Shown here piece after piece: positions 24,268 through 33,271 of a stretch of DNA of 64,000 bases. The position numbers and the translations under genes are program-made. The notes under the pieces are model-generated. The model saw only the letters and a program-made list of their open reading frames with translations, was not told the origin of the DNA and did no database searches. This DNA is from Actinoplanes sp. L3-i22 (GTDB taxonomy: Bacteria > Actinomycetota > Actinomycetes > Mycobacteriales > Micromonosporaceae). Location of the stretch: the NCBI RefSeq assembly GCF_019704555.1, contig NZ_AP024745.1, positions 6,146,501 to 6,210,500 on the forward strand. Reading direction: 5' to 3'. Positions within the stretch are counted from its first letter, which is position 1. Each line of letters begins with the position of its first letter.

Positions 24268-25761
24268 TCAGGCGCCCAGCCAGGCGGTGAGGCGTTCGGG
24301 CAGGCCCGTGGTGGATCCGTCGGTGGCGGCCCAGGCGACGTAGCCGTCCGGACGTACGAAAATCGCTGTCAGGTTTTGATCGTCGGTCTTGGCGGTGTGG
24401 ACGGTGAGGCGGTCGGCGTGGCCGGTGGCGGCGGCGCGCAGGGCCGGGTCGCCGGTCAGGTCGAGCAGCAGGGCGCGGCCGGTGTGCAGGTGGTCGGCCG
24501 GGCGGGTGCCGTCGTCGAGGAGCAGGTCGGGAGCGCTGCGGCCGATCAGCGGGTGGTCGCCGGGCAGGTCGTAGCCCTGCCGGACGCCGGAGATGCGGGT
24601 GGCGAAGTACGTCGTGCCGTCCACGGTCGACGCCAGGTCGCCGAGGACCGCGCGCAACGCCCGGGCGTGCCGGTCCGGCCGCATGATCGCGATCTGGGCG
24701 CGGGTCCAGTCCAGCACCCACGCGCCGATCGGGTGCCGCTCCGCGGTGTACGTGTCCAGCAGGCCGGGCGGCGCCCAGCCGCGGACCGTCGCGCCCAGCT
24801 TCCAGCCGAGGTTCATCGCGTCGCCGAGTCCGAGATTGATCCCCTGCCCGCCGAACGGCGAGTGCACGTGCGCGGCGTCCCCGGCGAGCAGCACCCGCCC
24901 GCTGCGGTAGTCGGTGACCTGGCGCGCGTTGTCGGTGAACCGGGTGACCGAGCTGATCCCGGTCACCGTCACGCCGACGCCGGTCACCCTGCGGATCGCC
25001 CCCTCCAGCTCGGCGGGCGTCACCGGGCTGGTGCGGTCGGCCGGCGCCCCCTCGAACTCGGCGACCAGGATGCGCCCGGGGAACGGGCCGAACGCGTACG
25101 CCCCGGTGTCGGTGATGTTCCAGGAGGGCCGCAGGCCCTCGGTGTTCTCCATGTCGGCGATGGCCTGGTACGCGGTGATCTCCGGCGGGGTGCCGGGGAA
25201 GTCGAAGCCGGCGAGCTTGCGCACCAGGCTGCGCCCGCCGTCGCAGCCGACCAGCCAGCCGGCCTCGATCGGGCCCCGGTCGGTGGTGACGGTGACCGAC
25301 GACGCGTCCTGGGTGAAGCCGGTCATGGTGACCCCGCGCCGCACGTCGGCGCCCAGCTCCCGGGCCCGGTCCTCGAGGATCGCCTCGAGCTGCTGCTGTG
25401 TGACCATACCGAGGGCGACGAACCGGGCGCTGCCGGCGATCTCCGGGTCGGTGGTGTCGAGCAGCTCGGAGTCGAGCATCATCGCGCCGAAGTGGCCGAG
25501 GAACCGGGGCCGCGGCGCGTCCGGCCGGCGACCGGCGAAACCGAACCGGGCCAGGGTCTCGTCGCGCGCCTTCGTCAGCGCCGGGGCCAGGCCGCGCCGG
25601 TCGAGGGCCTCGATGCCGGGCACCGTGACGAAGCCGGCCTTGATCGTCGGGTCGATCTCGGTGTTGCGTTCCAGGACCACCACGCCGGCCCCGGCCAGGC
25701 GCAGCTCGCAGGCGAGCATCAGGCCCACCGGGCCGGCTCCGGCCACCACCACGTCAGTCAT
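24268..25761 (-). CDS. FAD-dependent monooxygenase, Rox/PgaE-like
   Basis: This 497-residue class A flavin monooxygenase shows TDVVVAGAGPVGLMLACELRLAG at residues 2-24 for FAD, GWLVGCDGGRSLVRKLAGFDFPG near 175, and [33 protein letters not shown] near 285. The C-terminal thioredoxin-like domain is complete (LTVHTAKTDDQNLTAIFVRPDGYVAWA). The overall pattern matches the group containing rifampicin monooxygenase and polyketide hydroxylases. Divergence from a TetR gene with repeat-rich intergenic DNA suggests an inducible xenobiotic hydroxylase, possibly antibiotic-inactivating; the substrate is not determinable here. Confidence 0.9.
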   Translation of the reverse strand: MTDVVVAGAGPVGLMLACELRLAGAGVVVLERNTEIDPTIKAGFVTVPGIEALDRRGLAPALTKARDETLARFGFAGRRPDAPRPRFLGHFGAMMLDSELLDTTDPEIAGSARFVALGMVTQQQLEAILEDRARELGADVRRGVTMTGFTQDASSVTVTTDRGPIEAGWLVGCDGGRSLVRKLAGFDFPGTPPEITAYQAIADMENTEGLRPSWNITDTGAYAFGPFPGRILVAEFEGAPADRTSPVTPAELEGAIRRVTGVGVTVTGISSVTRFTDNARQVTDYRSGRVLLAGDAAHVHSPFGGQGINLGLGDAMNLGWKLGATVRGWAPPGLLDTYTAERHPIGAWVLDWTRAQIAIMRPDRHARALRAVLGDLASTVDGTTYFATRISGVRQGYDLPGDHPLIGRSAPDLLLDDGTRPADHLHTGRALLLDLTGDPALRAAATGHADRLTVHTAKTDDQNLTAIFVRPDGYVAWAATDGSTTGLPERLTAWLGA

Positions 25762-25784
25762 CGTCCCCCGCCTTCCGGACCACG

Positions 25785-25841
25785 AAAGTACTGTCACCCG
25801 AAAAGTACTGCCGCTGTAAAGTTCTGGCAAGTAAACTTTTC
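25785..25841. promoter_or_regulatory. Iterated AAAGTnCTG sites between divergent monooxygenase and TetR genes
   Basis: AAAGTACTG at 25785-25793 and 25802-25810 and AAAGTTCTG at 25818-25826 are spaced 17 and 16 bp apart; AAGTAAACTT (25829-25838) follows. The cluster fills the 82-bp gap between the two divergent starts. It is a plausible TetR operator array that also contains both promoters. Confidence 0.7.
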
Positions 25842-25843
25842 CG

Positions 25844-26458
25844 GTGACCGAAATGGGACTGCGGGAGCGCAAGAAGCGCCAGACCCGGGAGCTGATCTCC
25901 GGCATCGCCACCATGCTGTTCGGGCAGCGCGGCTTCGACGCGGTGACGGTGGCCGAGGTGGCCGAGGCGGCCGGCGTCTCGCAGAAGACCGTGTTCAACT
26001 ACTTCCCGCGCAAGGAGGACCTGTTCCTCGACCGCCTGCCGGACCTGATCGACCTGGTCACGCGCGCGGTCCGGGGCCGGCCCGAGGGCGCCACGGTGCT
26101 GGCCGCGGTCCGCGGCGTGGTCCTCGACCTGCTCCGCGAGGGGCATCCGCTGAGCGCCTACCCGGAGCCGACGCACGTCGCGTTCTACCGGGTCGTGGTC
26201 GGCTCGCCGGCGCTGCAGGCCCGGGCCCGCGAGTTCGTCCAGGAACTCGAGGACCTGCTGACCACGATGTACGCGGAGGCCCCGGCCCCGGGCGCGTCGG
26301 CGGGTTTCGCCGCGGCGGTCACCGTGGCCGCCTACCGCTCGGTCTACTTCTCGACGGCCGCGCGCCTGCTGGCCGGCGAGCACTTCATGGACGTCCGGGA
26401 GGGGCTCGCCGGCGAGTACACCCGGGCGTTCGACGCGGCCGAGCGGGCGATCAGCTGA
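25844..26458 (+). CDS. TetR family regulator of the Rox-like monooxygenase
   Basis: This is a 204-residue TetR protein. The HTH is in residues ~10-55: RKKRQTRELISGIATMLFGQRGFDAVTVAEVAEAAGVSQKTVFNYFPRKEDLF. The helical ligand-binding half follows. The GTG at 25844 is used because it directly follows the repeat-rich promoter; an ATG three codons downstream also fits. It is the likely repressor of the divergent monooxygenase. The stop overlaps the convergent membrane-protein gene by 8 bp. Confidence 0.9.
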   Translation: MTEMGLRERKKRQTRELISGIATMLFGQRGFDAVTVAEVAEAAGVSQKTVFNYFPRKEDLFLDRLPDLIDLVTRAVRGRPEGATVLAAVRGVVLDLLREGHPLSAYPEPTHVAFYRVVVGSPALQARAREFVQELEDLLTTMYAEAPAPGASAGFAAAVTVAAYRSVYFSTAARLLAGEHFMDVREGLAGEYTRAFDAAERAIS

Positions 26459-27458
26459 CCACCGCCAGGTTGCCCAGCCCGCCGGTCGCGATGATGTCCA
26501 GGCCGGCCGCGTCGTCCAGGTCGCCGGAGCGCAGCGTGGCGCCCGCGCCGACCCCGCCGGAGTGCTGTCCGTAGAGGACGACGTCCCCGGCGCCGCTACC
26601 GATCGCGACCTTGACCGGCACCTGCTTGGCGGTCCGGATCCGCCAGGTGCTCACCCCGCCGCCCATCCGGATCGGCAGCGTTCTGCCGAGCCGGCCGAGG
26701 GTGATGTCGATCCGCTCGGCGCCGCCCTCCAGGTTGATCCGGCTGACCGTGCCGGCGCCCAGGTCCAGGGTGACCGACCGGCTGCCGGCGCCGGTCCGCA
26801 GCTGCCAGACCCGGGCGTCGCTGAGCCGCACCTCGACCGGGTCGTTCCCGGCGTTCGCCTTACCGCTCAGGCGCAGCACCCCGCCGGTGAACACGCCGTC
26901 GGCCGGCCCGCTGACGGTGAAGTCCCGCCCGTCCAGGTCGGCGGTCCGCACGACCAGGTCGGTGACGCCGGTGAGCAGCTCGAAGCCGCCCTGCAGCGGG
27001 GCCGCCTCGGTGGGCGGCGAACTGGCCCGGACCGGTGTGGTGGTCAGGACCGAGGACGGCGCCGGCGGCGGGCTCGGTTCGAGCGGGATCACCACCTGCG
27101 TCGACTCGGCCGGGACGATCGGGGCCGGCAGCGCGCCGATCCGCCGGATGTCCGAGTTCGCGAGGGGCCGGGCCAGCACCACCGAGCCGCCGATCACGGC
27201 CAGCGCCAGGGTCCCGGCCAGCAGGACCGGCCGCCGGCGCCACCGCCGGGCGGGCGGCTCGCCGGGCGGGCCGGACTCCGGGGCGCCGGGCACGAACGCC
27301 CGCCAGCCCAGGGCCCGCTGCCGGTGCGGGGCGTCCGGCCAGTAGTCCGCGATGTTCGGCAGGACGACCTCCGGCGGCTCCGGGGCGGGCCGTCTCGGCG
27401 GGGTGTCCAGATATCTGGCGATCCGCAGGCGGGTCTCGTCCGGGTCGGACCGCTCCAC
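26451..27458 (-). CDS. Single-pass membrane protein with extracytoplasmic beta-rich domain
   Basis: This is a 335-residue hypothetical protein. A cytoplasmic Pro/Arg-rich segment (residues 1-75, including VVLPNIADYWPDAPHRQRALGW) precedes one transmembrane helix (RRRPVLLAGTLALAVIGGSVVLA), then a Pro/Ser/Thr linker and a repetitive beta-rich domain (FELLTGVTDLVVRTADLDGRDF, SRSVTLDLGAGTVSRINLEGGAERIDITLG, VKVAIGSGAGDVVLYG). The outside domain resembles adhesin-like or DUF2807-type beta-helices. The GTG at 27458 is selected because GAGGAG lies 6 bp upstream. Function is unknown. Confidence 0.72.
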   Translation of the reverse strand: MERSDPDETRLRIARYLDTPPRRPAPEPPEVVLPNIADYWPDAPHRQRALGWRAFVPGAPESGPPGEPPARRWRRRPVLLAGTLALAVIGGSVVLARPLANSDIRRIGALPAPIVPAESTQVVIPLEPSPPPAPSSVLTTTPVRASSPPTEAAPLQGGFELLTGVTDLVVRTADLDGRDFTVSGPADGVFTGGVLRLSGKANAGNDPVEVRLSDARVWQLRTGAGSRSVTLDLGAGTVSRINLEGGAERIDITLGRLGRTLPIRMGGGVSTWRIRTAKQVPVKVAIGSGAGDVVLYGQHSGGVGAGATLRSGDLDDAAGLDIIATGGLGNLAVVS

Positions 27459-27533
27459 AAACGTCTCCTCGGCCGCGCATCGAAATGATCCGTCGAGGAC
27501 GGTACCGTTTCGTTGACGCGCGGCCAACAGGGA

Positions 27534-28352
27534 TCACCCGGTGGCGCGGACCCGTCCCACGATCGCGTTGAAAGCGACATCCTCGATCGAGGGCCGCGGC
27601 TGCGACGCGTCCTGCGGCCACCAGCGGGACACCGACTGCACGCCCGGCTCCAGCAGGTCCAGCCGGTGGAACAGTTTGCTCAGCTGCTCGCCGGTGCGGG
27701 CGCGGAACCGGCCGTCCGCGTTCGCCGCCTCCAGCTGCTCGATCGCGGCGGCCGGAAGGTACTCCCAGGTGGAGTGCGAGGCGATCACGAAGCTGCCCGG
27801 CGGCAGCGCGTCCAGAATGGTGTCGACCACGCCCTGCGGGTCCTCGTCGTCGCGGATGAAGTGCAGCACCGCGACCAGCATCACCCCGATCGGCCGGGTC
27901 CAGTCCAGCGTCGAGCGGACCTCCGGGTCGTCCAGGATGGTCCGCGGCTCGCGCAGGTCGGCGTCGATGTACGCGGTCACCCCCTCCGGCGTGCTGGTCA
28001 GCAGCGCCCGGGCGTGGGTGAGCACGATCGGGTCGTTGTCGACGTAGACGATCCGGGCCGCCGCGTCGATCCGCTGCGCGACCTGGTGCGTGTTGTCCGC
28101 GGTCGGGATGCCGGTGCCGATGTCCAGGAACTGCCGGATGCCCTGCTCGGCCAGGAACTTCACGGCCCGCTGCAGGAAGTACCGGTTCTCCATGGCGGCC
28201 AGCCGGATGGTCGGCATGCCCTTCTCGATCGCGTCGGCCGAGGCCCGGTCGGCGGCGAAGTTGTCCTTCCCGCCGAGCAGGTAGTTGTAGCGGCGGGCCG
28301 GATGCGCCACGGTCGTGTCGATCCGGTCCAGTGCGTTTCGCCGGTCAGCCAC
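27534..28352 (-). CDS. SAM-dependent methyltransferase, DUF574 (Methyltransf_19) type
   Basis: This 272-residue protein belongs to a family greatly expanded in actinomycetes. The N-terminal signature IDTTVAHPARRYNYLLGGKDNFAADR is diagnostic, followed by ENRYFLQRAVKFLAEQGIRQFLDIGTGIPTADNTHQVAQ (SAM motif I) and VYVDNDPIVLTHARALL. The late VLHFIRDDEDP and SHSTWEY segments also match. The GTG at 28352 follows a strong GAGGAGG site. Substrates are unknown for the family; members are numerous in each genome and can be linked to secondary metabolism or signalling. Confidence 0.92.
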   Translation of the reverse strand: MADRRNALDRIDTTVAHPARRYNYLLGGKDNFAADRASADAIEKGMPTIRLAAMENRYFLQRAVKFLAEQGIRQFLDIGTGIPTADNTHQVAQRIDAAARIVYVDNDPIVLTHARALLTSTPEGVTAYIDADLREPRTILDDPEVRSTLDWTRPIGVMLVAVLHFIRDDEDPQGVVDTILDALPPGSFVIASHSTWEYLPAAAIEQLEAANADGRFRARTGEQLSKLFHRLDLLEPGVQSVSRWWPQDASQPRPSIEDVAFNAIVGRVRATG

Positions 28353-28473
28353 CGACGCCTCCTCAAGCCGAGCCGAAGATCCGCACGCATCGTAATATGC
28401 CCGGGCGCGTCCGCAGTGGACAGCATCCATCTCCCGGGATTTGTCACGACCCCGTGACTCGATGCGTGGCGAC

Positions 28474-29985
28474 TCAGCAGAACTCGGCGCGCAGCTCGGC
28501 GAGCAGGTCCTCGGCCCGCCCGTCGAACGTCTCCAGCGCGGTGGTGTACGTGTCGGCCAGCGCCTGCGCCGGATCGGCGTGTGCCGTATTGAAGATCGTG
28601 ATCACCGCCATCGGCGCCCGATCGATGCGTTCCCGCAGGTCGGCGCGCTGCTGCTCGGTGAGCCGGTTCTCCAGCTGATCCAGCGGCAGGCCGGTGGTCG
28701 CGGTGACCAGGGCGGCCGCGGAGATCAGCCGGAACACCGCGCGGCGGTCCGGGAACGGCAGCGGCTCGCCCTTGTCCAGCGCCTCCAGGGCCGGCCGCGC
28801 CCAGTCGAGCGTGTCCAGGCCGGCCACCTCGAACGCGCGCCGGGCCAGCCAGCGCGTCACGCTGCGTTGCTTCTCCGGTTGCCAGGCGGCGAACTCCTTG
28901 GCCACCGCGTCGTACGCGCCGGGGTTCCCGGGCGTCCGCCGCGCGGCGGTCGGCGCCGGGGCCCGGGCCGGCCGGGCGGGCGCGGTGCCGCGCAGGGCGT
29001 GCCGGGCGCACCGCCGCAGCACCACGGCCTGCAGGCTGCGGTCGCTGTCCCGGATCGCGTACGCGGTCGCGAACCGCTCCATCGGGTCGTCGCCGGGGAA
29101 CGCCGCGGCCGCGAGGTCCTGCACCGCGTTCATCGCCTGCAACTCCCCGGTGAGCCGCTCGTGCAGCTCCCGGAGCCGGCCCCGGACCTCCGGCGCGGGC
29201 GGCCGGTCCGCGGCGAGCGCGTCGAGGATCTCCCGTACCGCGGGCTCGCCGAGCAGCCCGGCGTCCTCGGCGATCAGGCGGGTCCGGAACGCCACCATCG
29301 CCGGCACGTTCTCCGGGATCGGCGCGGCGAGCATCCGCCGGACGAACGGGTGGTCCAGCGCGGCCAGCCCCTGGCCGCCCTCCGGGACGAGATCGTCCGG
29401 GACCACGGTCAGGACCACCCCGGGCAGGTCCTGCTCCATCAGGTCGAACGGCAGGCGGACGCCGGTGACCCGCTCGGCGAGCGCGAGCGCGGCCGCCTCC
29501 GGGATGACGTCGTCGCGGTAGCCGAACGGCAGCCCGGCCAGCAGCGCGTCGAGCACCTCCGGCGCCGAGCCGGAGCGCCGCTCCGGGCGGAGGCTGTCGA
29601 GGACCAGCTGGGTCCGGTCGCCGGTGACGTAGGTGAGCTCGGAGCGCCCGTTGATGTCGCGGACCACGCTCAGCGCGGTGCCGTCGCCGGCCGCGGCGAG
29701 CCGGCGCAGCACCTCGGAGCGGGCGCCCTGGTCCCCGTTGATCTCGATGCCGACGTGCCAGGCGGCGACGGTCGCGACGACCAGAGTGGCGGGCTCGTCG
29801 CCGTACCGGAAGGTGTCCAGCACCTGCGCGAGGTCGGCGGGCTGCATGATCTTCTCGGGATCACCGCCGAACGCGGTGATCAGCGCGGCGTCGTCGAGGC
29901 TCCGGACGAAGGTCAGACAGAACGCCTCGCCCCATTCCGCGTCCACCAGCATCCGGTCGTAGTATTCGGCCGCCTCGTCACCCAC
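28474..29985 (-). CDS. Large hypothetical protein with DUF6461-like N-terminal domain
   Basis: This is a 503-residue soluble protein. The first ~140 residues (GEAFCLTFVRSLDDAALITAFGGDP, LVVATVAAWHVGIEINGDQGARSEVLRRLAAAGDGTALSVVRDINGRSEL) match what I know as DUF6461, a domain common in Actinoplanes and Streptomyces with no assigned function. The remainder is largely helical with many Ala/Arg-rich helices and shows no catalytic motif. The fusion of this domain to a ~350-residue helical tail is longer than stand-alone DUF6461 proteins. The GTG at 29985 opens at VGDEAAEYYDRML. Confidence 0.72.
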   Translation of the reverse strand: MGDEAAEYYDRMLVDAEWGEAFCLTFVRSLDDAALITAFGGDPEKIMQPADLAQVLDTFRYGDEPATLVVATVAAWHVGIEINGDQGARSEVLRRLAAAGDGTALSVVRDINGRSELTYVTGDRTQLVLDSLRPERRSGSAPEVLDALLAGLPFGYRDDVIPEAAALALAERVTGVRLPFDLMEQDLPGVVLTVVPDDLVPEGGQGLAALDHPFVRRMLAAPIPENVPAMVAFRTRLIAEDAGLLGEPAVREILDALAADRPPAPEVRGRLRELHERLTGELQAMNAVQDLAAAAFPGDDPMERFATAYAIRDSDRSLQAVVLRRCARHALRGTAPARPARAPAPTAARRTPGNPGAYDAVAKEFAAWQPEKQRSVTRWLARRAFEVAGLDTLDWARPALEALDKGEPLPFPDRRAVFRLISAAALVTATTGLPLDQLENRLTEQQRADLRERIDRAPMAVITIFNTAHADPAQALADTYTTALETFDGRAEDLLAELRAEFC

Positions 29986-30058
29986 CCGGTCACCGTACGG
30001 TTCGCCGCCGGGCCCCGGAGTCGAATCGATCGATCCTCGCCCGATAGCGTGGCCGATC

Positions 30059-30961
30059 ATGCTTTCGGCACTCTCCGGATTCCTGTTGATCGGCGTGATC
30101 GTGCTGGCCGGATGGGGTCTGCGGCGCTTCGCCGGGCTGCCGGAGAACGCCGAGGCGGTGCTGGCCCGGGTGGTCTGGCTGGTGCTCAATCCGTGCCTGT
30201 TGTTCACCGGTGTCGCACGCGCCGACCTTTCCGCGTTGTTCAGCGAACCACTGCTGGTCTCGGCCGCCGCCGCGGTGATCTGTTCCGGGCTGTACGCGCT
30301 GATCGTGCGCGATCGCGGGGTGCTCGGGCCGCTCGCGGCCGGCTACGTCAACGCGAACTACATCGGGATCCCGATCGCGACGTACGTGCTCGGCGACGCC
30401 ACCCTGGTCATCCCGATCATCATGCTGCAGCTGCTGATCGTCACGCCGGTCGCGCTCACGCTGCTGGAACTGGGCACGACCGGGCGTACCTCGCTGCGGG
30501 CCACGCTGGCCGCCCCGCTGCGCAACCCGCTGATCGTGGCCACCCTGCTCGGCGCGGTCGTGGCGGTGACCGGGCTGCGGATGCCGTCGACGGTGCTCGA
30601 ACCGCTGGTCACGATCGGTCAGGCCGCCGTACCGATGGTGTTGATCGCCTTTGGCATGTCGCTTTCCGGCCGTCGCGTTCTCGCGCCCGGGCCGGACCGG
30701 CGGACGACAATCCTCGCGGTCGTGCTGAAAACCGCGGCGATGCCGCTGATCGCCTTCCTGTTGGCGATCACGTTGCGATTACCCCCATTCGAGGTGTACG
30801 CCGTGACAGTGCTCGCCGGGCTGCCCACCGCGCAAAATGTCTACCTGTATGGTCAGCGGTTCGGCACCGGCCTGATTCTGGCCCGGGACACCATCTTCCT
30901 CACCACTGCGGCCTGCGCCCCGGTCCTCCTATCGGTGACATTTCTGTTCTCCTTTTGGTGA
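30059..30961 (+). CDS. AEC (auxin efflux carrier) family transporter
   Basis: This 300-residue membrane protein has about ten hydrophobic helices in the two-times-five arrangement of AEC transporters. It begins MLSALSGFLLIGVIVLAGWGLRRFAGLP and contains NPCLLFTGVARADL, GYVNANYIGIPIATYVLGD (the family asparagine/proline crossover) and LAGLPTAQNVYLYGQRFG near the C-terminus. Bacterial homologues export malate or other organic anions. It is monocistronic, 7 bp upstream of a small gene that may be coupled. Confidence 0.9.
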   Translation: MLSALSGFLLIGVIVLAGWGLRRFAGLPENAEAVLARVVWLVLNPCLLFTGVARADLSALFSEPLLVSAAAAVICSGLYALIVRDRGVLGPLAAGYVNANYIGIPIATYVLGDATLVIPIIMLQLLIVTPVALTLLELGTTGRTSLRATLAAPLRNPLIVATLLGAVVAVTGLRMPSTVLEPLVTIGQAAVPMVLIAFGMSLSGRRVLAPGPDRRTTILAVVLKTAAMPLIAFLLAITLRLPPFEVYAVTVLAGLPTAQNVYLYGQRFGTGLILARDTIFLTTAACAPVLLSVTFLFSFW

Positions 30962-30968
30962 ATGGTCA

Positions 30969-31544
30969 ATGCGACCATGGCGTGACAGCCTTTTTGGCGT
31001 GACCGTACGCCGGATGCCGCTCAGCGAGGTCCTCGCCACGTACCGGCCGCCGGTCGGCGGGGATACCTGGAAGCGGGCGATCCCCGACCTGCTGGCCGAC
31101 CCGGACGACGCCCGGATCGTCGACCTGCTCCGGGCCGAGCTGCTGGAGCACGGCGACTTCCGGGAGCCGATCGTGGTCGAGCCGGCCGAGGGCGACGTCC
31201 TCAACGGCCTGCACCGGATCGTCGCCGCGGTGCTCAGCGAGCACGCGGCGCTGGACGTGGCCGACACGTACGAGGACCTGCCGGAGAAGCGCCGGATCCA
31301 GATCGGGCTGGCCGCCCGGCCGGTCACCTCGGCGCTCGTCGACCGGCTGACCAAGGTGCTGTTCTCGTTCCCGTTCGCCGGCGGCTGGACCAACTGCGAC
31401 CTGCTGTTCCCCGGCGACGACGAGCTGACCGGGTGGTGGAACTGCCCGGCGGGCCTCGACGAGGCGCTGGGGGCGGAGCTGGTCGGCCGGGCCGCCGCGG
31501 CGGGCATCCGGCTCACCGTGATCTCGATCAGCCCCGCGGAGTGA
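30969..31544 (+). CDS. Hypothetical protein with a ParB-like fragment
   Basis: This protein of up to 191 residues contains EHGDFREPIVVEPAEGDVLNGLHRIVAAVLSE near residue 55-85. This resembles the ParB/Srx-type P-I-V...-x-G-x-H-R signature, although the catalytic context is incomplete. The rest (FSFPFAGGWTNCDLLFPGDDELTGWWNCP) is unassigned. The start is uncertain: ATG 30969, GTG 30999 and ATG 31014 are all in frame, none with a convincing ribosome site. It lies 7 bp after the AEC gene and 13 bp before the nuclease gene, possibly forming one operon with either. Confidence 0.6.
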   Translation: MRPWRDSLFGVTVRRMPLSEVLATYRPPVGGDTWKRAIPDLLADPDDARIVDLLRAELLEHGDFREPIVVEPAEGDVLNGLHRIVAAVLSEHAALDVADTYEDLPEKRRIQIGLAARPVTSALVDRLTKVLFSFPFAGGWTNCDLLFPGDDELTGWWNCPAGLDEALGAELVGRAAAAGIRLTVISISPAE

Positions 31545-31557
31545 CTACGCTGGTCAC

Positions 31558-33159
31558 GTGATCAACGGGCCGGTGCTCCTCGGCGGGTACGCCGCCAAGT
31601 CCTGCCCGCGCGCCGTGCACAACGAGCACGACGCCACCGTGCCCCGGGTCGACACCGTCGTCCCGCCCGCGCTGCGGCAGCTGTTCGACACCGGGATCGC
31701 CTTCGAGGCGTCCGTGCTCGCCGAGTGGGCGACGCTGGACCTGCCGGGCTACGTCGACCTGAACGACCTCGACGGCGACAAGCGCACCCACATCGGCGCG
31801 ACGATCGGCGCGATGCGGGCCGGCGCCACGGTGATCGTCGGCGGCCGCCTGCCCGACGACGTGCCGGGGCACCGCACCGGCAAGCCGGACCTGCTGCTGC
31901 GGGCCGCCGCCGGCGGCTACCACCCGGGCGACATCAAGGCCCACCAGGTGCTCACCAAGGGCGTCGACGCGGTGGTCAGCACGCTGGAGTCGCCGGCGCT
32001 GGCGGACGCCGCGCGGCTCACCGACGCCGGCGCGAAGGCGCACGAGAACGACCTGCTGCAGCTCGCCCACTACTGGCGGATGCTGGCGGCCTGCGGCCAC
32101 CAGGCCGCCGCGCCCTGGGGCGCGATCGTCGGGACCGACGGATTCACCTGGTACGACCTGGCGCTGCCCCGGTTCGTCACGTTCTCCCGCAGCCTCGGCA
32201 AGGCCCGGCGCAGCGCGCTCGACCGCTACGACCACGAACAGGACTTCCGGGTCCGGATCGCCACCGTCGCCCGGCAGCGCACCGGCGCCCCCGACGACCC
32301 GGCCCCGCTGGTCGTGCCGATCGGGCAGGCCGAGTGCACCACCTGCAAGTGGGCGCCGGTCTGCGTCGACGAGCTGCCCGGCGCCGACCTGAGCCGGGAG
32401 CTGCGCGGCACGCTGAGCGTCCGGGAGTACCTGGCGCTGCAGGGCAGCGGGATCAGCACGGTCGCCTCGCTGGCCGCCAGCGATCCCACCGCGGTCCTGG
32501 CCGGGCCGTACGGCACCGAGGTGGCCCACCTGGCCCAGCGCCGGCACCGCCTGCACAAGGCGGCGATCTCCGCCCAGCTGTCCCGGGACGGCCTGGTCCT
32601 GCGGCTCAAGGACGGGCCGCTGCCGGTGGTCCCGCGCGCGGACGTCGAGGTCGACCTGGACGTGGAGTGGGGCGAGGACGACCGGGTCTACCTCTGGGGC
32701 CTGCTGATCACGTCCGGCGGGACCAGCCGCTACGAGGCGTTCTTCGACCCGGCCGTGAGCAGCGACGCGGCGGAGGCCGAGCTGGCCCGGCGCTGCCTCA
32801 CCCGGCTCGCCGAGCTGCCCGAGGGGACGCTGGTCTTCCACTACACCGCGCCGGAGCGGACCCGGGCCCGCCGCTTCGGCCCGCTCCCGCCCGGCAGCCG
32901 GCACCCGGACCGCTGGATCGACGTGTTTCCGCTGGTCCGCGCGGCGGTCGACTCGCGGGCCGGGCTGGGCCTGAAGACGGTCGCGGTGCACGGCGCCGGC
33001 TTCCACTGGCGCGACGACGACCCGGGCGGCCGGCAGTCCCAGGACTGGCACCGCGCGGCCCGCGCCGGGGACCAGCACGCGGCGCGGCGCCTGCTGGACT
33101 ACAACGAGGACGACGTACGGGCGACGCTCGCCGTCCGGCAATGGCTCGCGGGTCTGTGA
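31558..33159 (+). CDS. TM0106-type RecB-like nuclease fused to an RNase H-like domain
   Basis: This is a 533-residue two-domain nuclease. The N-terminal half is a PD-(D/E)XK RecB-like module: GKPDLLLRAAAGGYHPGDIKAH supplies the D...DxK site. The early Cys in KSCPRAVHNEHD together with CTTCKWAPVC matches the four-cysteine pattern of [4Fe-4S] RecB/AddB-type nucleases. The C-terminal half is an RNase H/3'-5' exonuclease-like domain, with DVEVDLDVEW and the final YNEDDVRATLAV (DEDD-type acidic residues). Such proteins are predicted to act in DNA repair or phage/plasmid processing; activity is untested. The GTG at 31558 directly follows the neighbouring gene. The operon partner, if any, is the ParB-like small gene. 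Confidence 0.88.
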   Translation: MINGPVLLGGYAAKSCPRAVHNEHDATVPRVDTVVPPALRQLFDTGIAFEASVLAEWATLDLPGYVDLNDLDGDKRTHIGATIGAMRAGATVIVGGRLPDDVPGHRTGKPDLLLRAAAGGYHPGDIKAHQVLTKGVDAVVSTLESPALADAARLTDAGAKAHENDLLQLAHYWRMLAACGHQAAAPWGAIVGTDGFTWYDLALPRFVTFSRSLGKARRSALDRYDHEQDFRVRIATVARQRTGAPDDPAPLVVPIGQAECTTCKWAPVCVDELPGADLSRELRGTLSVREYLALQGSGISTVASLAASDPTAVLAGPYGTEVAHLAQRRHRLHKAAISAQLSRDGLVLRLKDGPLPVVPRADVEVDLDVEWGEDDRVYLWGLLITSGGTSRYEAFFDPAVSSDAAEAELARRCLTRLAELPEGTLVFHYTAPERTRARRFGPLPPGSRHPDRWIDVFPLVRAAVDSRAGLGLKTVAVHGAGFHWRDDDPGGRQSQDWHRAARAGDQHAARRLLDYNEDDVRATLAVRQWLAGL

Positions 33160-33271
33160 GCGCGTTCACCCGGTATTCATGATCCTGCCGTTCCCCGGAG
33201 CATTCCCGGTCCCGTCCGACTGGGGCATCGTCCCTTGTGGTTGATCTTCAACCATTGACGAGAGGCGAAGT

